From contig VSJF01000001.1 of assembly GCA_009739215.1 (NCBI GenBank), positions 62,001 through 126,000 on the forward strand: a DNA stretch of 64,000 nucleotides, read 5' to 3'. Shown here in pieces: positions 53,892-64,000 of the stretch. The notes beneath the pieces were generated by a model. The model was not told the DNA's origin and made no database searches. It saw nothing but the letters and a program-made list of their open reading frames with translations. The position numbers were made by a program, and so were the translations under genes. How positions within the stretch are numbered: the stretch's first letter is position 1; every line of letters starts with the position of its first letter. Source of the stretch: Floccularia luteovirens. Taxonomy: Eukaryota > Basidiomycota > Agaricomycetes > Agaricales > Squamanitaceae.

Positions 53892-55499
53892 ATGTCATCA
53901 GGCTCGGTTCCTATAGACTCCAGTGGGACGTGAGCCTCAACTTTTACTCACTGATCCGGTCCCTAATTTGTACCAACTCTCGAATCCCCAGCTACTTACA
54001 AGTCGGATACCTTCAAATACCATGGCTGGTTCTACTTGCATACGATTATCGTAGGTTCAGTCAGCCGTTTTCCGTGACATTCCTAATATGTTAAAATATC
54101 CACAGTTTTGACTCTCTCGCAGGAGGTACTTTGTTTTGTTTGATCCCCTCCTCGAGGGAGTTCATTCATATTCTAAATATAACTCGGAAAGGTCGAGCGA
54201 ATATGGAAACATAAATTTAGTATTCCTACGTTACTCTTCCTGCTCAACCGTTATTTGTCTTTTCTCTACTGCATTGTATCTATATTCGGTGATGTCGTCA
54301 ATTTTATTGAACAAAACTCCCTGTGTATTGAACTCCTACTTTCTAGCCCGGAGCTTTTCCTCATGGACTCCCTTGGAATCGGTTTGCTGGTCATATAGAC
54401 ATCACCTTTTGATAATATGTCTAACTGGAGAACTTGCTAGCTCACATCAGGAAATTCAAAGATACGATCGGCGTGAGTGACTCTCCCAATCAGCCTTATT
54501 CTCGTTTGACGTTCAAACTTATACAAGATGTCGACCGATATTTTATTTTGAAGGGGTTATGGCACTGATTCTGATTACTGATGAGCCCAATTATCCAATC
54601 AATATGCGACGCCTTCCTCAACCGAAAGAATAGCTTGTGAACGTCAGTCTAGTCATGATTTTTCTTTTGGACATCCCTGTTGAATTTGATGGGATAAGTG
54701 ATCATGATTATAAGGACCTATGCTCTATTTGGTGGAAATCCTTTGATAATCGCTTTCCTTCTTTTGATCCTTGTTGCTCAGCTAGGCCTTTCCGGATATT
54801 TCACATTTCAAAATGGCATTAAATTTCTACCAGGTGAGTTCCTGGAGTAAGAATACGTGTAGTGCCTGCTCAAGACAATACAGGGATTCTCGTACCACTA
54901 TTAGGATGGGCACCCATTTATCTGCGTGAGTCTACACATAAATTCTACCTTTGATAAAGCTTTAATATAATGGATGCTACATAGCCGTTTTGTGGATGAC
55001 ATCACTGGCTATGGACACCTGTGTTTTTATATTAACTCTGCAAAAGTCCCATGTATTTTTCAAGCGATCCAGCAACACACCGTTAGTCCCCGCATTCTAC
55101 ACATTGAAAGACAAAACTAACACACATAAAGTCATGCAGGTTAATTTACATCTTTTTCAGGGATGGCATGACGTACTTCCTCGTGCTCGCCCTATGTAAC
55201 TTGGTCAACATTGTTATGTACTTCGTGGGTCTCTCAACGTCATTTGAATCTTTTCAAAGTGTAATAACAAGAACTACAAGGTCTGGCCCGCTGATCTTAT
55301 AACAGCACAATTTAGTCAAGTAATGACGTCGATCATTATTTCTCGACTTACTCTTAACATTCGTACTGATCTCTCGTCACAACGAGATATAACACAACTT
55401 ACGGATGGCTCTCGGCCGCAAATAAACCTTTCGACTCTTGTGATAGGCAGCTTAGGGGGCGACATGAATAATTCCGAGGATGATAGTGATGAGTTTTGA
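53892..55499 (+). pseudogene. DUF6533-type multi-spanning membrane protein, probably decaying
   Basis: A start MSSGSVPIDSSGT at 53892 splices to YLQVGYLQIPWLVLLAYDYL and LLTLSQE. After a 65-base intron comes VERIWKHKFSIPTLLFLLNR, the YDxLLTxxxEVxxIW...FLLNRY pattern of agaricomycete DUF6533 proteins. Later hydrophobic exons are YALFGGNPLIIAFLLLILVA, ILVPLLGWAPIYL, LWMTSLAMDTCVFILTL and DGMTYFLVLALCNLVNIVMY. The hydrophilic tail VMTSIIISRLTLNIRTDLSS runs to SEDDSDEF, with the stop at 55499. These are seven-helix-like proteins of unknown function. I could not join all exons in frame between about 54310 and 54720 or near 55130. The gene is therefore probably degenerate, although missed introns could explain part of this. 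Confidence 0.6.
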
Positions 55500-55786
55500 T
55501 TACCACCTCCAAATTTCTTATTTCGTGAAGTATAGTATCAACATTGTAATAAATAGCCACAGACCATGAACTGTAATCAACCTGCACTGTTAATATGGAA
55601 TGATTAAATTATTAGAACAACTTACAGTGATATCCACAACTCTTCTAATAAATCAAGGTTATGGGGGTGGATAGTTCGCCTGTTTCCCCACTATCATCAT
55701 GTTTTTGTCAAAATGAAGTATCAAAAAGGTGAACTAAAACCATGGTGTTATCATACTACTGAAACCCTCACAAATCAAAAATAATA

Positions 55787-56461
55787 TCAACTGCAATTCA
55801 CCGCCAGCCCCATCTCACGACAAAGGTTGTCCAAACGTCCCCGCAAGACTTGCAAGTCGTCAATAGTGGGGCGTACGGATCCAGATTTAGTGCCAACGCC
55901 TGCTGTCAACTGCTCAAGCATATCTTCCACTTGCTCCATTTTCCTTTTGCCTGTAGGATCATCGTCAAGCCCCAAATCATCAAACTGTAAATGCTGTCTC
56001 GCGTGCTCCTCTGCTTCAAGATCGCGCGGTGCGATATCGCCCAGACGGAACCGCCCCAGCTGCGCATATATATCACGAGCTTCATTTATTCGCCGGTCAG
56101 ACTCCAAATGTTCCATGCGGATTTCTTGTGCAGTAGAAGAAGAAGAAGATGACGATGATGAAAGAAATGAAATGACCGCCGATGTGATTCCGCGCAAACG
56201 CCCAAGTTCCCGGCCGATTGGTGCTCCAACAGATGCAAACCCAGCATCAAATCCTTCTTGAAGAGCAGCCTCTTTACCGGCGGTGATACCTTCGCGATAA
56301 CCCGCCTTTTGATAATATAAAAAAGGGTTGATCCTGAGGAGTTGTCGTGATATGTATAAATGAAACGTTACATTGGTGAAGTCTGATGATATCTTAGACC
56401 ATTCCGCATCCCGGATGTTATTGTAGTCTGTTTCTTCAAGATCCCATGGTGAATCCATCAT
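55787..56461 (-). CDS. YAE1: Yae1/Lto1-type essential protein
   Basis: There are two exons: MMDSPWDLEETDYNNIRDAE to SSDFTN (start 56461, or 56458 at the second Met), an intron of about 70 bases, then AGYREGITAGKEAALQEGFD and AGFASVGAPIGRELGRLRG. The recurring GxxxG/A spacing in that stretch is the deca-GX3 motif of the Yae1 N-terminal family. The C-terminal half is acidic, with a poly-Ser run and the helix DLQVLRGRLDNLCREMGLAV. The stop is at 55787. Yae1 with Lto1 recruits the cytosolic iron-sulfur assembly machinery to the ribosome-recycling ATPase Rli1/ABCE1. The motif is good evidence for the family. Yae1 rather than Lto1 is chosen because of the length (about 200 residues). Confidence 0.8.
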   Translation of the reverse strand: MMDSPWDLEETDYNNIRDAEWSKISSDFTNVTFHLYISRQLLRINPFLYYQKAGYREGITAGKEAALQEGFDAGFASVGAPIGRELGRLRGITSAVISFLSSSSSSSSSTAQEIRMEHLESDRRINEARDIYAQLGRFRLGDIAPRDLEAEEHARQHLQFDDLGLDDDPTGKRKMEQVEDMLEQLTAGVGTKSGSVRPTIDDLQVLRGRLDNLCREMGLAVNCS

Positions 56462-56704
56462 AGCACAAGTGAAACATCAGAATATGATAGTTCATAGTTC
56501 AGGTCAAGAATTTACAGCTTGAACGCCGGACCATCGGGCCGCCGTATTCTCGAGTATGAATTGTACATGCGCAACAGTACATAACATCTACAGACACTTG
56601 ATTGTTTCGTAGTTGTAGGAAATGAAAGCTTGACTAAGTAATTGAAACAATATTATGCCACCAACTTGGAGTGTTTTCTTGATACATTGTAATTTCACAT
56701 CTTA

Positions 56705-59700
56705 TCATTGTGTGACCAGATCTTTCAGTTCTGATCCCCATGTCGGACTCCTTTTCAGGTCCTCAACAAAAGCATCAAACCTGGGACTTGCTCCACCAGG
56801 GATCTTGCTCAATGCCGCCACAGCCCTAAGGGCGCTGCGTTGCAACTCCGCAGCTCGCTCGAGATCTTGCTTCACTGTGTCTTTGGTTACGGTTGCTCCT
56901 TTCATTGTCGTTTCCAATTGAGGCGTTGCCTCATCAAGGTGCTGCGAAACAGCTGCAGGCGCGACTTGGGAGAGGCGGAAGAGCATCATATGTGAAATAA
57001 CCTTGATTTCATCCGAAGCGTCTGCCAGACCTGGAATGACACGACCGAGGAACTCGTGAAGGTCTAGTTTGGCAAGGCATGTATCAAGCTAAGATTAGTG
57101 TAAGTGCAATGTCATTAGGCATAATCTTAAGACTAAATACCAGTGTATACATCGTCTCGTAGGCAGTTTTTCTGGCATCAAGGCCATCGTCCACTTTGTG
57201 TGTCCATGGCCCCATCTGTACGGTCCGGACTAGGTCAGGGTTGACAACTGTTTCCTTGTATAAACTAGGCATCAGCACGGATAAGTGATCCCGAATGATG
57301 TGTGGCTTGATACGAGCAGCCGAGTTCAATGATGAAAGTGCGACACGGCGAACAGTCTATGGATAAAAAAAGTGGGATGAGCTGACCATAAACAATGGAG
57401 AGAATGAAGCCTTACTAAATCATCATCAAGCATCAACGATAAGAAATCAACAAGAAGTGGAGCAAGCAGCTCATCATAAGATTGTGACGTGTCCGCAAAA
57501 GTGTATCGAATAGCGGAAACGACGGTTGCACGAGTTGCTGAATTCTTGTCTCGAATGCGGGCCTACAAATGATCAGCCGGATATCTCGTTTTGAATGGAG
57601 ACAACATACATGGAGTTGGGGTAGATATTTATTTGGATGCGTCGTAGCCAACTTGCCGAGGCATGCAGCGGCAACATTCCTCGTTGTCTCTTCTGCGTTT
57701 TCGGAGTTTTCGAAAAGGGGAACCCATAACAAATCAGCAACGCCCTCCAACTGACTTTGTGAGCAGTGTGTTACCACCTGCGTTGCGAAGATTAGGCATT
57801 AGCGAAGACAACCAAATCTATGTTGGCTTACTTCTTTCGCCGCATGTAATGCGAGCAGTCGTTTTTTGGGATCGCTTTCAACCATTTTGACAATGACAGG
57901 CAAGAATTGGTGCAGATTCCCAATAGCAATGTTTCCTAGACAACGTCTCAGCACAAAGCGGGACACTTCAGAGAGTCTATATCGTACCTGCTGCAAATGC
58001 AGCAGCTGAACGCATTTCTTCCTGCTCAGTTGCAAAGTGGTCGATGACATTGGTAAAGATGTCTCCTTGTGGGGACATGTCACTGTGTGACATCAGTCAA
58101 TTGCCACCCATAAATCATAAAACCAGAACCAACATAAATCGGCCAAGTTCTCCAATAATCAAGAGGCTAAGTATGACTAAGGATGGTTTAGCTTTGGACG
58201 TCTTCTGATAGCGATATATAAGCATTCCGTGAGTGGTGAACCGGATATATATATGTACCTTCAAATTCTTTGAATATTCAGCAATAGTCCCAGCAGCAAC
58301 CCCCTGTTGACTTTTTACGACTTGAGCAATGCACTTTGCTACATTTGAAGGGCTGGCTTCCGCTCTTGGAACCTTCTCCACAGAGATAACAAGGTTTGGA
58401 ACTAGGTGTGTGGCTATTTGATTATCTGCTTGGACAAGAGCAGAGAAGAAGTGGAATAGCGAATCGAGTGCGGCACTAGAAACGAGGGGAGAGTGCGTGA
58501 TATTATATATATCAGTGAGAAGGTCTCGTTCTACTTCCGGAAATGTAATTTTTGGGGAGAGCTCGAGTAACAATGCGAGAATGTTCAAAGCATAAGATAA
58601 GAGGGAAATGTCAGTTGTGGACAAGTAAGGTTTTACTTGAGGTACAATTGTAGTAGGCAGGTTAGGTGGAACTCCTGAACTGTAGCTGAAGGATAGCGTA
58701 GTCAGCTAAAATGCGAAAGGCAAGACGAGTGACATGAGTTACCTTTTAATAAGAACATCCAATGCGCCGAAAACTTCTGCTTTGCCCAATCTTCCACTCT
58801 TCCGTAATAGAATCACTAACCATTCCACGCATTCATTGACCCAGTCATCACCCACAGATACTTCTCTTGCTACTTTTGTAATGACCTTGACAGACCCATC
58901 TGTCTTTCCGGATGTCCTGCGGATATGGTCCCACTCCTTCCCGTCCTTACTTCGAACGATGTCAGTGGCACAAATCCACAAGTCCGCAATACAATCTTCC
59001 GAGCAACTTCTTACTTCGGGGTCGGTATCGTGGTTACTTAGCTTAGACACGGCTTGTTCATACACCTGATCTGCCCAATCAGTAACTCTTTAAGGGTTTC
59101 AATGCATTAAGGAGAGCTGAAAACACGCGGAATGACTCCGATGCAATACGTGGATGTCGTTCCTTTAATGACTGCAGGAGGACGGGAACAATTGCTGGAA
59201 GAGAATTCGAGAACGTAGGTGGAGTATGTGTAGCGAAGAAAAGAGCGAGGAAGGACAAGCATGTCAAATGTAAGGTGGATGTGGATGTGTTAGGGGAGAT
59301 AGAAAGAATTGACTTGGAAGTAGAAACAATCGGAGCGACTTGAGTGGATAGCGATCCAGGCAGCACACCTAACAAGGAATGAAGAAGTCCAAAGCCAGCT
59401 TGTAGTGTCGCTGCTGATATTTTCGGTGACTTAAGTTGGTTGAAGAGAGCCTTGGAAAGTGACGGAACTTGACTCTTCAGTAGAATATACGGAGATTCTT
59501 CCACGTCCATTTTTTCTTCTGTATCACGCTTCCTCTTTCCCCGAGCTGTTGCATCATCCCTACTTTGCGGTAGACCTCCATAGACTGCTGTTTGATTCAG
59601 TAGTATGATATACGTAGCCCATACTTCAAGACGGACATGTTTCCTCGCGGTCACCGAACCTGGAAATCAAAACAGGACTAACATCCTTGTAAACAGTCAC

Positions 59701-61232
59701 CAGAAGTTCCGGACGGGTGGCTATGATCCCTGCTAGCAACTTCGTTGCAGAACGACGAATCTTATATGACGTGTCTTCATCATCCGAATACCTGAAATAA
59801 ACCATAAATCTAACGCATAATGGAACAAATTTTAATGCTCTCACTCATCCAAATCCTCGTTATCTAAATCATCATCATCAGGATCAGCCATCTCATCATC
59901 CTCATCGTCTCCGCCAGCATAGTTCTACAAATCATGAAGTTGATAAGTACAGTGTCTATTTCACTGTAAAATGCATACTGGATCATGTTTGATAAATTGT
60001 ACGCCTATTTGAATGATCGAGTGTAGGTAAGGTGTTATTTCAGATGGACAGCGCAAAAGAAGTGCTTCCAATGCCTGATATAACATGAATTTAATGAAAA
60101 GAAGGACAAGAATCTTGAAGAGGACAAACCTGGAGAGAACCATCACGGAGTTCCTCATCGTCTTTCTCAACCGCTTTGAGAATTCCAGGAATGATGTCAC
60201 TGAGAAGTGGAGAAAGATGAGTTGGAGATTGACGAGCAACTGCGGCAATCAATTGGACTGTCGTTCTCTGCCCTGCAGCATTGGCTGATGGCCCAAGATT
60301 TGGAAAAACGTGGGTCTTCATTAGGTCCGCAAAGAGAGCTGGTTGAGATACTGGAATAACTTGGGAGATCGTTATAATTGCGCGTTTGCGAACAGCTGGC
60401 CGCTGATGTAGCAGTAAAGGGGCGAGGACAACTAGTGGTTGAGGTTCAGTTGTAGTAGTAGACAAATTATTCGGGAAGCGGGTTATAAGGATAGAGAAAA
60501 TGGCAAGGGTCTCGATAAGTGCTTCTGGAGGTGTATCTGGCTGTGAACTTGGTTTGAATAGAGCAAGATATGTAGACATTCAGAAATTACATTCTGTATC
60601 TGCCCAAGTAGCTTAGGGGTTAACTTCGCACATGCTGTCGTCGCGATTTTTCCATCAGGTGGTAATTCTGCAGTGATTGTTTTGAGAGCTTTAGGTTGGG
60701 ATTGTCAATTCCTGATTTCCATGAAATGTGTATTTCCTGTACGCACCAAGACCAGATATATCTCGCAGTTCCTCATCTTTTCCACCCGAGAAATCAATCA
60801 ATTTATCCACAACAAACTCCATCTGTGTCTGGCGCAATATCTTTATTAACTGCCCTAGACTATGTATGTTATAAGTCGTCGTTCGTTCGTGTTGTTAATT
60901 TACTAACCATTTCACAGCTTGATTCTTAACTTCGGAGATTTTATCTTCAACAAGCGCAAGAACTTGCTTCAAAACCTTATTCTCCACAACCTCATCGCCT
61001 TGCAAGGACGTAGGATCTGCTTTGATCTCCATCATCAAGTCATTCAGGCCCATAAATCTATAGATTCTAAGATACAGAAAACATAAAAGGAAGGCGTCTC
61101 ATAACGCACCGAAAGTCCTGGTCCTGAGACTGCATCTATAAGGTACAGAAAGGGTCGGTAATAATGTTGCGGTAACTAAAGCAAGAGAAATACCTTTTCG
61201 ATGAGATTGTTCATCAGATAACCTTTCGTCAT
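56705..61232 (-). CDS. CAND1: CAND1/TIP120, cullin-associated exchange factor
   Basis: The start at 61232 reads MTKGYLMNNLIEKMQSQDQD across a short intron, then FRFMGLNDLMMEIKADPTSL. This matches the CAND1 opening of EKM...DKDFRFMATNDLM type. A series of HEAT-like helical repeats follows, such as PLVVLAPLLLHQRPAVRKRA, LSPLLSDIIPGILKAVEKDD and ALEALLLRCPSEITPYLHSI. A typical acidic loop is near 59.9 kb (GDDEDDEMADPDDDD), then SYKIRRSATKLLAGIIATRP. The C-terminal TIP120 domain lies at about 56.7-57.9 kb, and the stop is at 56705. CAND1 binds unneddylated cullin-Rbx1 and exchanges substrate receptors of SCF ligases. More than ten short introns; no lesion noticed, though not every joint was checked. 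Confidence 0.88.
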
Positions 61233-61518
61233 CTTGACTGTCGATGTGACGAACGATAGAACAAAGCAAATTGTGTCTTTTAGAACGGCTGCACGATTGT
61301 ATGTAAATGGTCATGTGATCTCATGCTACCATAATTAATGATTGTGCCTTCTGATTTATCAAACGTATCTCCCAACCTCTCCAGATTAGCATTCCAAGCC
61401 TTGGCTTGAGGAAGACAAGATGACTCCAATAATTAAATACAAACTTATCCCCGTCTCATGTATAAAGTCATAACATATAGCATACAAAATCAAACATAAG
61501 CACGATGATGTCTAGTAG
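61233..61518. other. Intergenic region between Vps4 and CAND1
   Basis: Holds the 5' flank of CAND1 and the 3' flank of Vps4, both on minus. Nothing else was recognised. Confidence 0.4.
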
Positions 61519-63398
61519 TTAGGCCCCATCATTCCCTATTTCATAACAAAGGATATTAACATGACCTGAAAGTCAATAAACAAAAATGCTCTTACCAGAT
61601 TCATTAGTCCACTGGTCATGTTTCTTGATATCGGACTCTGTGACAGTCGGTCTCGTACTTGACAATGATTTCATAAAGTCGTCCAATTTTAGCGGCGGCT
61701 CAAGGAGTTCATCAGACTCAATATCGGACCAAGACTTCTCTTGTGCATCTGGATCTCCGGGCGAGCAAGGCGTCCATTTAATACGGTCCGGATTATCAGA
61801 AGTCAAGTCTGTGACTGGTTTGAAATGGGTAGCAGAGATAACTTTTCGAACAGGTTGCATGAGGGCATCGCGCACAATAATCGAGATGTCTGAGCCAGAA
61901 TAACCCTCGGTATTGTCGGCTAATTTTCGGTAGTCTTTAGGTGAGAGCTCGCAAGGTGTGGTTCCCACGTGAATTTCGAACATGCGTCGCCGTGCATCAG
62001 GCCCAGGTAGAGGGATATATATTCTTTTTTCAAATCTATGCAAGAATTTTAATTTCAAGACCTTCCTATGGGAGGTAATAATAAATCTCACCTTCGTTTG
62101 ATAGCATTATCGAGTTGCCACGGTATATTTGTCGCACCCAACACTAGAACTCCAGTATCATCATGTCCAACACCGTTCATCTGCACCAGAAACTCCGTCT
62201 TAATCCTCCTCGAACCCTCAGATTCAGATTCATTCCTAGTTCCAGCTAATGAATCGATCTCGTCGATGAAAATGATTGCGGGTTTGCTTTCACGAGCCAA
62301 CTCGAATAATTGTTTTACTAATCTGGAAGTTCCCAGCTTTAGTTGAGATAAAAGTCATTAAATGAATCCTCACAAACCTTTCTGAATCTCCTTGCCATTT
62401 ACTGACTAAGTCACTTGAGCTAACACTAAAGAAAGTACTCTTGGCCTCGGTGGCGACAGCTTTGGCCAAATATGACTTCCCCGTTCCCGGCGGACCATAT
62501 AGAAGTATACCTTTCCACGGAGTGCGTTTCCCAGTGAATAGATGAGGGAATTTTATAGGTAATATCACCGCTTCCTTTAGTGAAGCTTTAGCACCCTCAA
62601 GACCTGCCACATCGTCCCACTTGATATTCGGTTTCTCGGATAAGATGGCGCCCGTAAGACCTGCTCTAAGTTTCTTAGTCTCAGGATCTTGATCATCATC
62701 TTCTCCATCTTTCCTATGGGATGCCGAGCCTCATCTATCTCTGCAAACAGAATCATATCTCGCCACTCACTTCTTGCCGGTTGCGCCGGTAGCACCTGAG
62801 CTCCCGTTTACCCCAATAGCGTTCCTACCTCTTTTCTCCGTGCTAGTTATGAGATGTCCTTTTAGAGTTTCTGCGCGACCTAGATACTCGTTGATCTTTG
62901 TTTTGATCAGAACTTTTGATTTCTCGTTCTTTTCATCTGATAAATAACCCGATGAATACAACTGGCATGACAACGACGTGATGATACACCCACATTTCAA
63001 CGCAAGCATAAAATAATCTAGGGAGTTTTGGTAATACTTGTATGCCTCCGCATAGTTCTGTTTGACATCTTCGTCAATGGCGCGTTGAACAATTTCTATG
63101 GCCCGCTAACTTATCGCAGTGAATTACAATACATTAGGTTGAAAAACAGTAGAGTGCACATACATCCAAGTTGCTCGCCATCAACCCTCAGAAGTCGTCA
63201 AATCTTTAGAGTTCGAAAACAAGAAACAGATATTGTCACAGTACTGAGTTGATTAGCAAACTGCGGGTTGTTACTGCCAGGCTTGTACTTGTTAGGATCT
63301 GAAGATTTGGCTTTGCAACGTAAACAAAAGCAATGAAAGGCTCGAAAAACTTCCTTTCAAGTCTTTTGAATAACATTACTACTTACAGTAGCAGCCAT
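61519..63398 (-). CDS. VPS4: ESCRT-III disassembly ATPase Vps4
   Basis: A short first exon (ATGGCTGCTACT, start 63398) leads through introns to the MIT domain: [36 protein letters not shown] and [21 protein letters not shown] Gly/Ser linker follows. The AAA core has [20 protein letters not shown], Walker [21 protein letters not shown] near 62.5 kb, Walker [14 protein letters not shown] near 62.25 kb, and the second region of homology [20 protein letters not shown] with its arginine fingers. The beta domain and C-terminal helix end WTNESG. A 3' intron then gives NDGA and the stop at 61519, restoring the conserved Vps4 terminus ESGNDGA. The role is membrane remodelling at endosomes and in cytokinesis. 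The exact first-intron joints are the least certain part. Confidence 0.9.
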
Positions 63399-64000
63399 CT
63401 TAATAAATGACACTTATTGTCATTAGTCAACAATACTTCAGTTATATTACAACTCTCATACTTATTAATCCACGTACATCCATCCAATCTGCGCAATTAT
63501 TGAACAGACTGACAGTGTCATCGTTTTTTTAGGGTTTGGCACGTGTCCACTGCATGTATCATCATGATTCAGATGGATGGAATTCATGATGGCCTGTACA
63601 TATATCACGATGAAAAATCAACCATCATGCTGATCCAAAGTCATTTGAACAGAAGGCCAGACCCTTGTCACTTCCTTTCACACTTATCGATGAAGGATGA
63701 ATGGCAATTTTGGCGAGTTCCATCCAGAGATATTGTGGCCGGGACCTTTCACGAACACAAGAAACATTACATCTTCGCTAACAATTAGAAAAAAACACAT
63801 TTTTGGCCACAGATTCCCTAATTAAGCGATTAATAATTAACCTTGTTCTTGTTATCCTGATTTGTTTACGCTTTGATACCACTGACCATGTTATAACAAA
63901 GAACCGCGGTCACAACGTGTTGTGGCTCGCCGGCACCGCGCTCTCCATTATAAGAGGCGTCAAGCGAAAGGTGTTCAAATCTTCCTACACTCCATCTAAC
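63399..64000. other. Upstream flank of Vps4, no supported gene
   Basis: One plus-strand open frame (63543-63788, 81 codons) has no recognisable motif. The terminal 100 bases contain a ggtgttcaaatc that looks like a tRNA B box, but no cloverleaf could be folded, so no RNA gene is called. Confidence 0.35.

Noticed and set aside
55827..56261. Long plus-strand frame of 144 codons opposite the Yae1-type gene
   Set aside because: It is a shadow of the minus-strand gene; the deca-GX3 motif and splice sites support the minus strand.
63890..63995. Possible tRNA gene at the window end
   Set aside because: ggtgttcaaatc resembles a B box and tggctcgccgg resembles an A box, but acceptor and anticodon stems do not pair convincingly.

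Overview
This window is nuclear DNA of a filamentous fungus, almost certainly an agaricomycete basidiomycete. The genes are split by many introns of about 45-65 bp with GT...AG ends. The content is typical of that group: a NACHT-WD40 NLR-like protein, CYP63-type and other cytochrome P450s, a DUF6533-type membrane protein and a basidiomycete kinase-like protein. No prokaryotic operon, ribosome binding site, CRISPR array or convincing tRNA was seen.

The window has two halves. Positions 1-29.2 kb are an accessory, repeat-built region. A single NACHT-WD40 gene (14198-18574, minus) lies at the centre of a large inverted duplication. Each arm carries a CYP63-like P450 copy (B at 5.7-8.4 kb plus; C at 23.0-25.6 kb minus), a conserved exon-like block of an unidentified gene, a further conserved spacer, and a dispersed repeat here called R. 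R occurs four times: R1 and R2 on plus in the left half, R3 and R4 on minus in the right half. A second, truncated NLR copy (26.5-27.6 kb) lies beside R4, exactly as the full gene lies beside R3. A third P450 copy (A, 2.45-5.1 kb minus) is head-to-head with B, and a fourth is only a short scrap near 1.8-2.1 kb. By hand reconstruction only P450-C and the central NLR look intact; A, B, the scrap and the second NLR are damaged. A hairpin element with two 194-bp near-perfect inverted arms (25687-26131) sits directly upstream of P450-C. A decayed relative (5282-5663) occupies the equivalent place between P450s A and B.

Positions 29.6-64 kb are a conventional gene-dense region. In order it holds a kinase-like protein, a PEBP-family protein, a GH13 alpha-amylase with CBM20 (apparently frameshifted), a small coiled-coil protein that may be a Mediator subunit, a FAM86/METTL21-type methyltransferase, the eIF2-alpha kinase GCN2, a second intact P450, a nucleolar Bud21/Utp16-like protein, the checkpoint kinase Chk1, a mitochondrial-type thioesterase, a DUF6533-like membrane protein (probably decaying), a Yae1-type protein, the cullin regulator CAND1 and the ESCRT ATPase Vps4. 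These are mostly conserved housekeeping genes in divergent or convergent pairs with short spacers. They show no joint pathway beyond general stress, cell-cycle and protein-turnover roles.

The most unusual part is the nested palindromic NLR/P450 locus. It looks like an NLR neighbourhood being copied and decaying by segmental inversion-duplication, with a foldback element at the joints. All similarity statements between copies come from reading the sequence by eye; no alignment was run.
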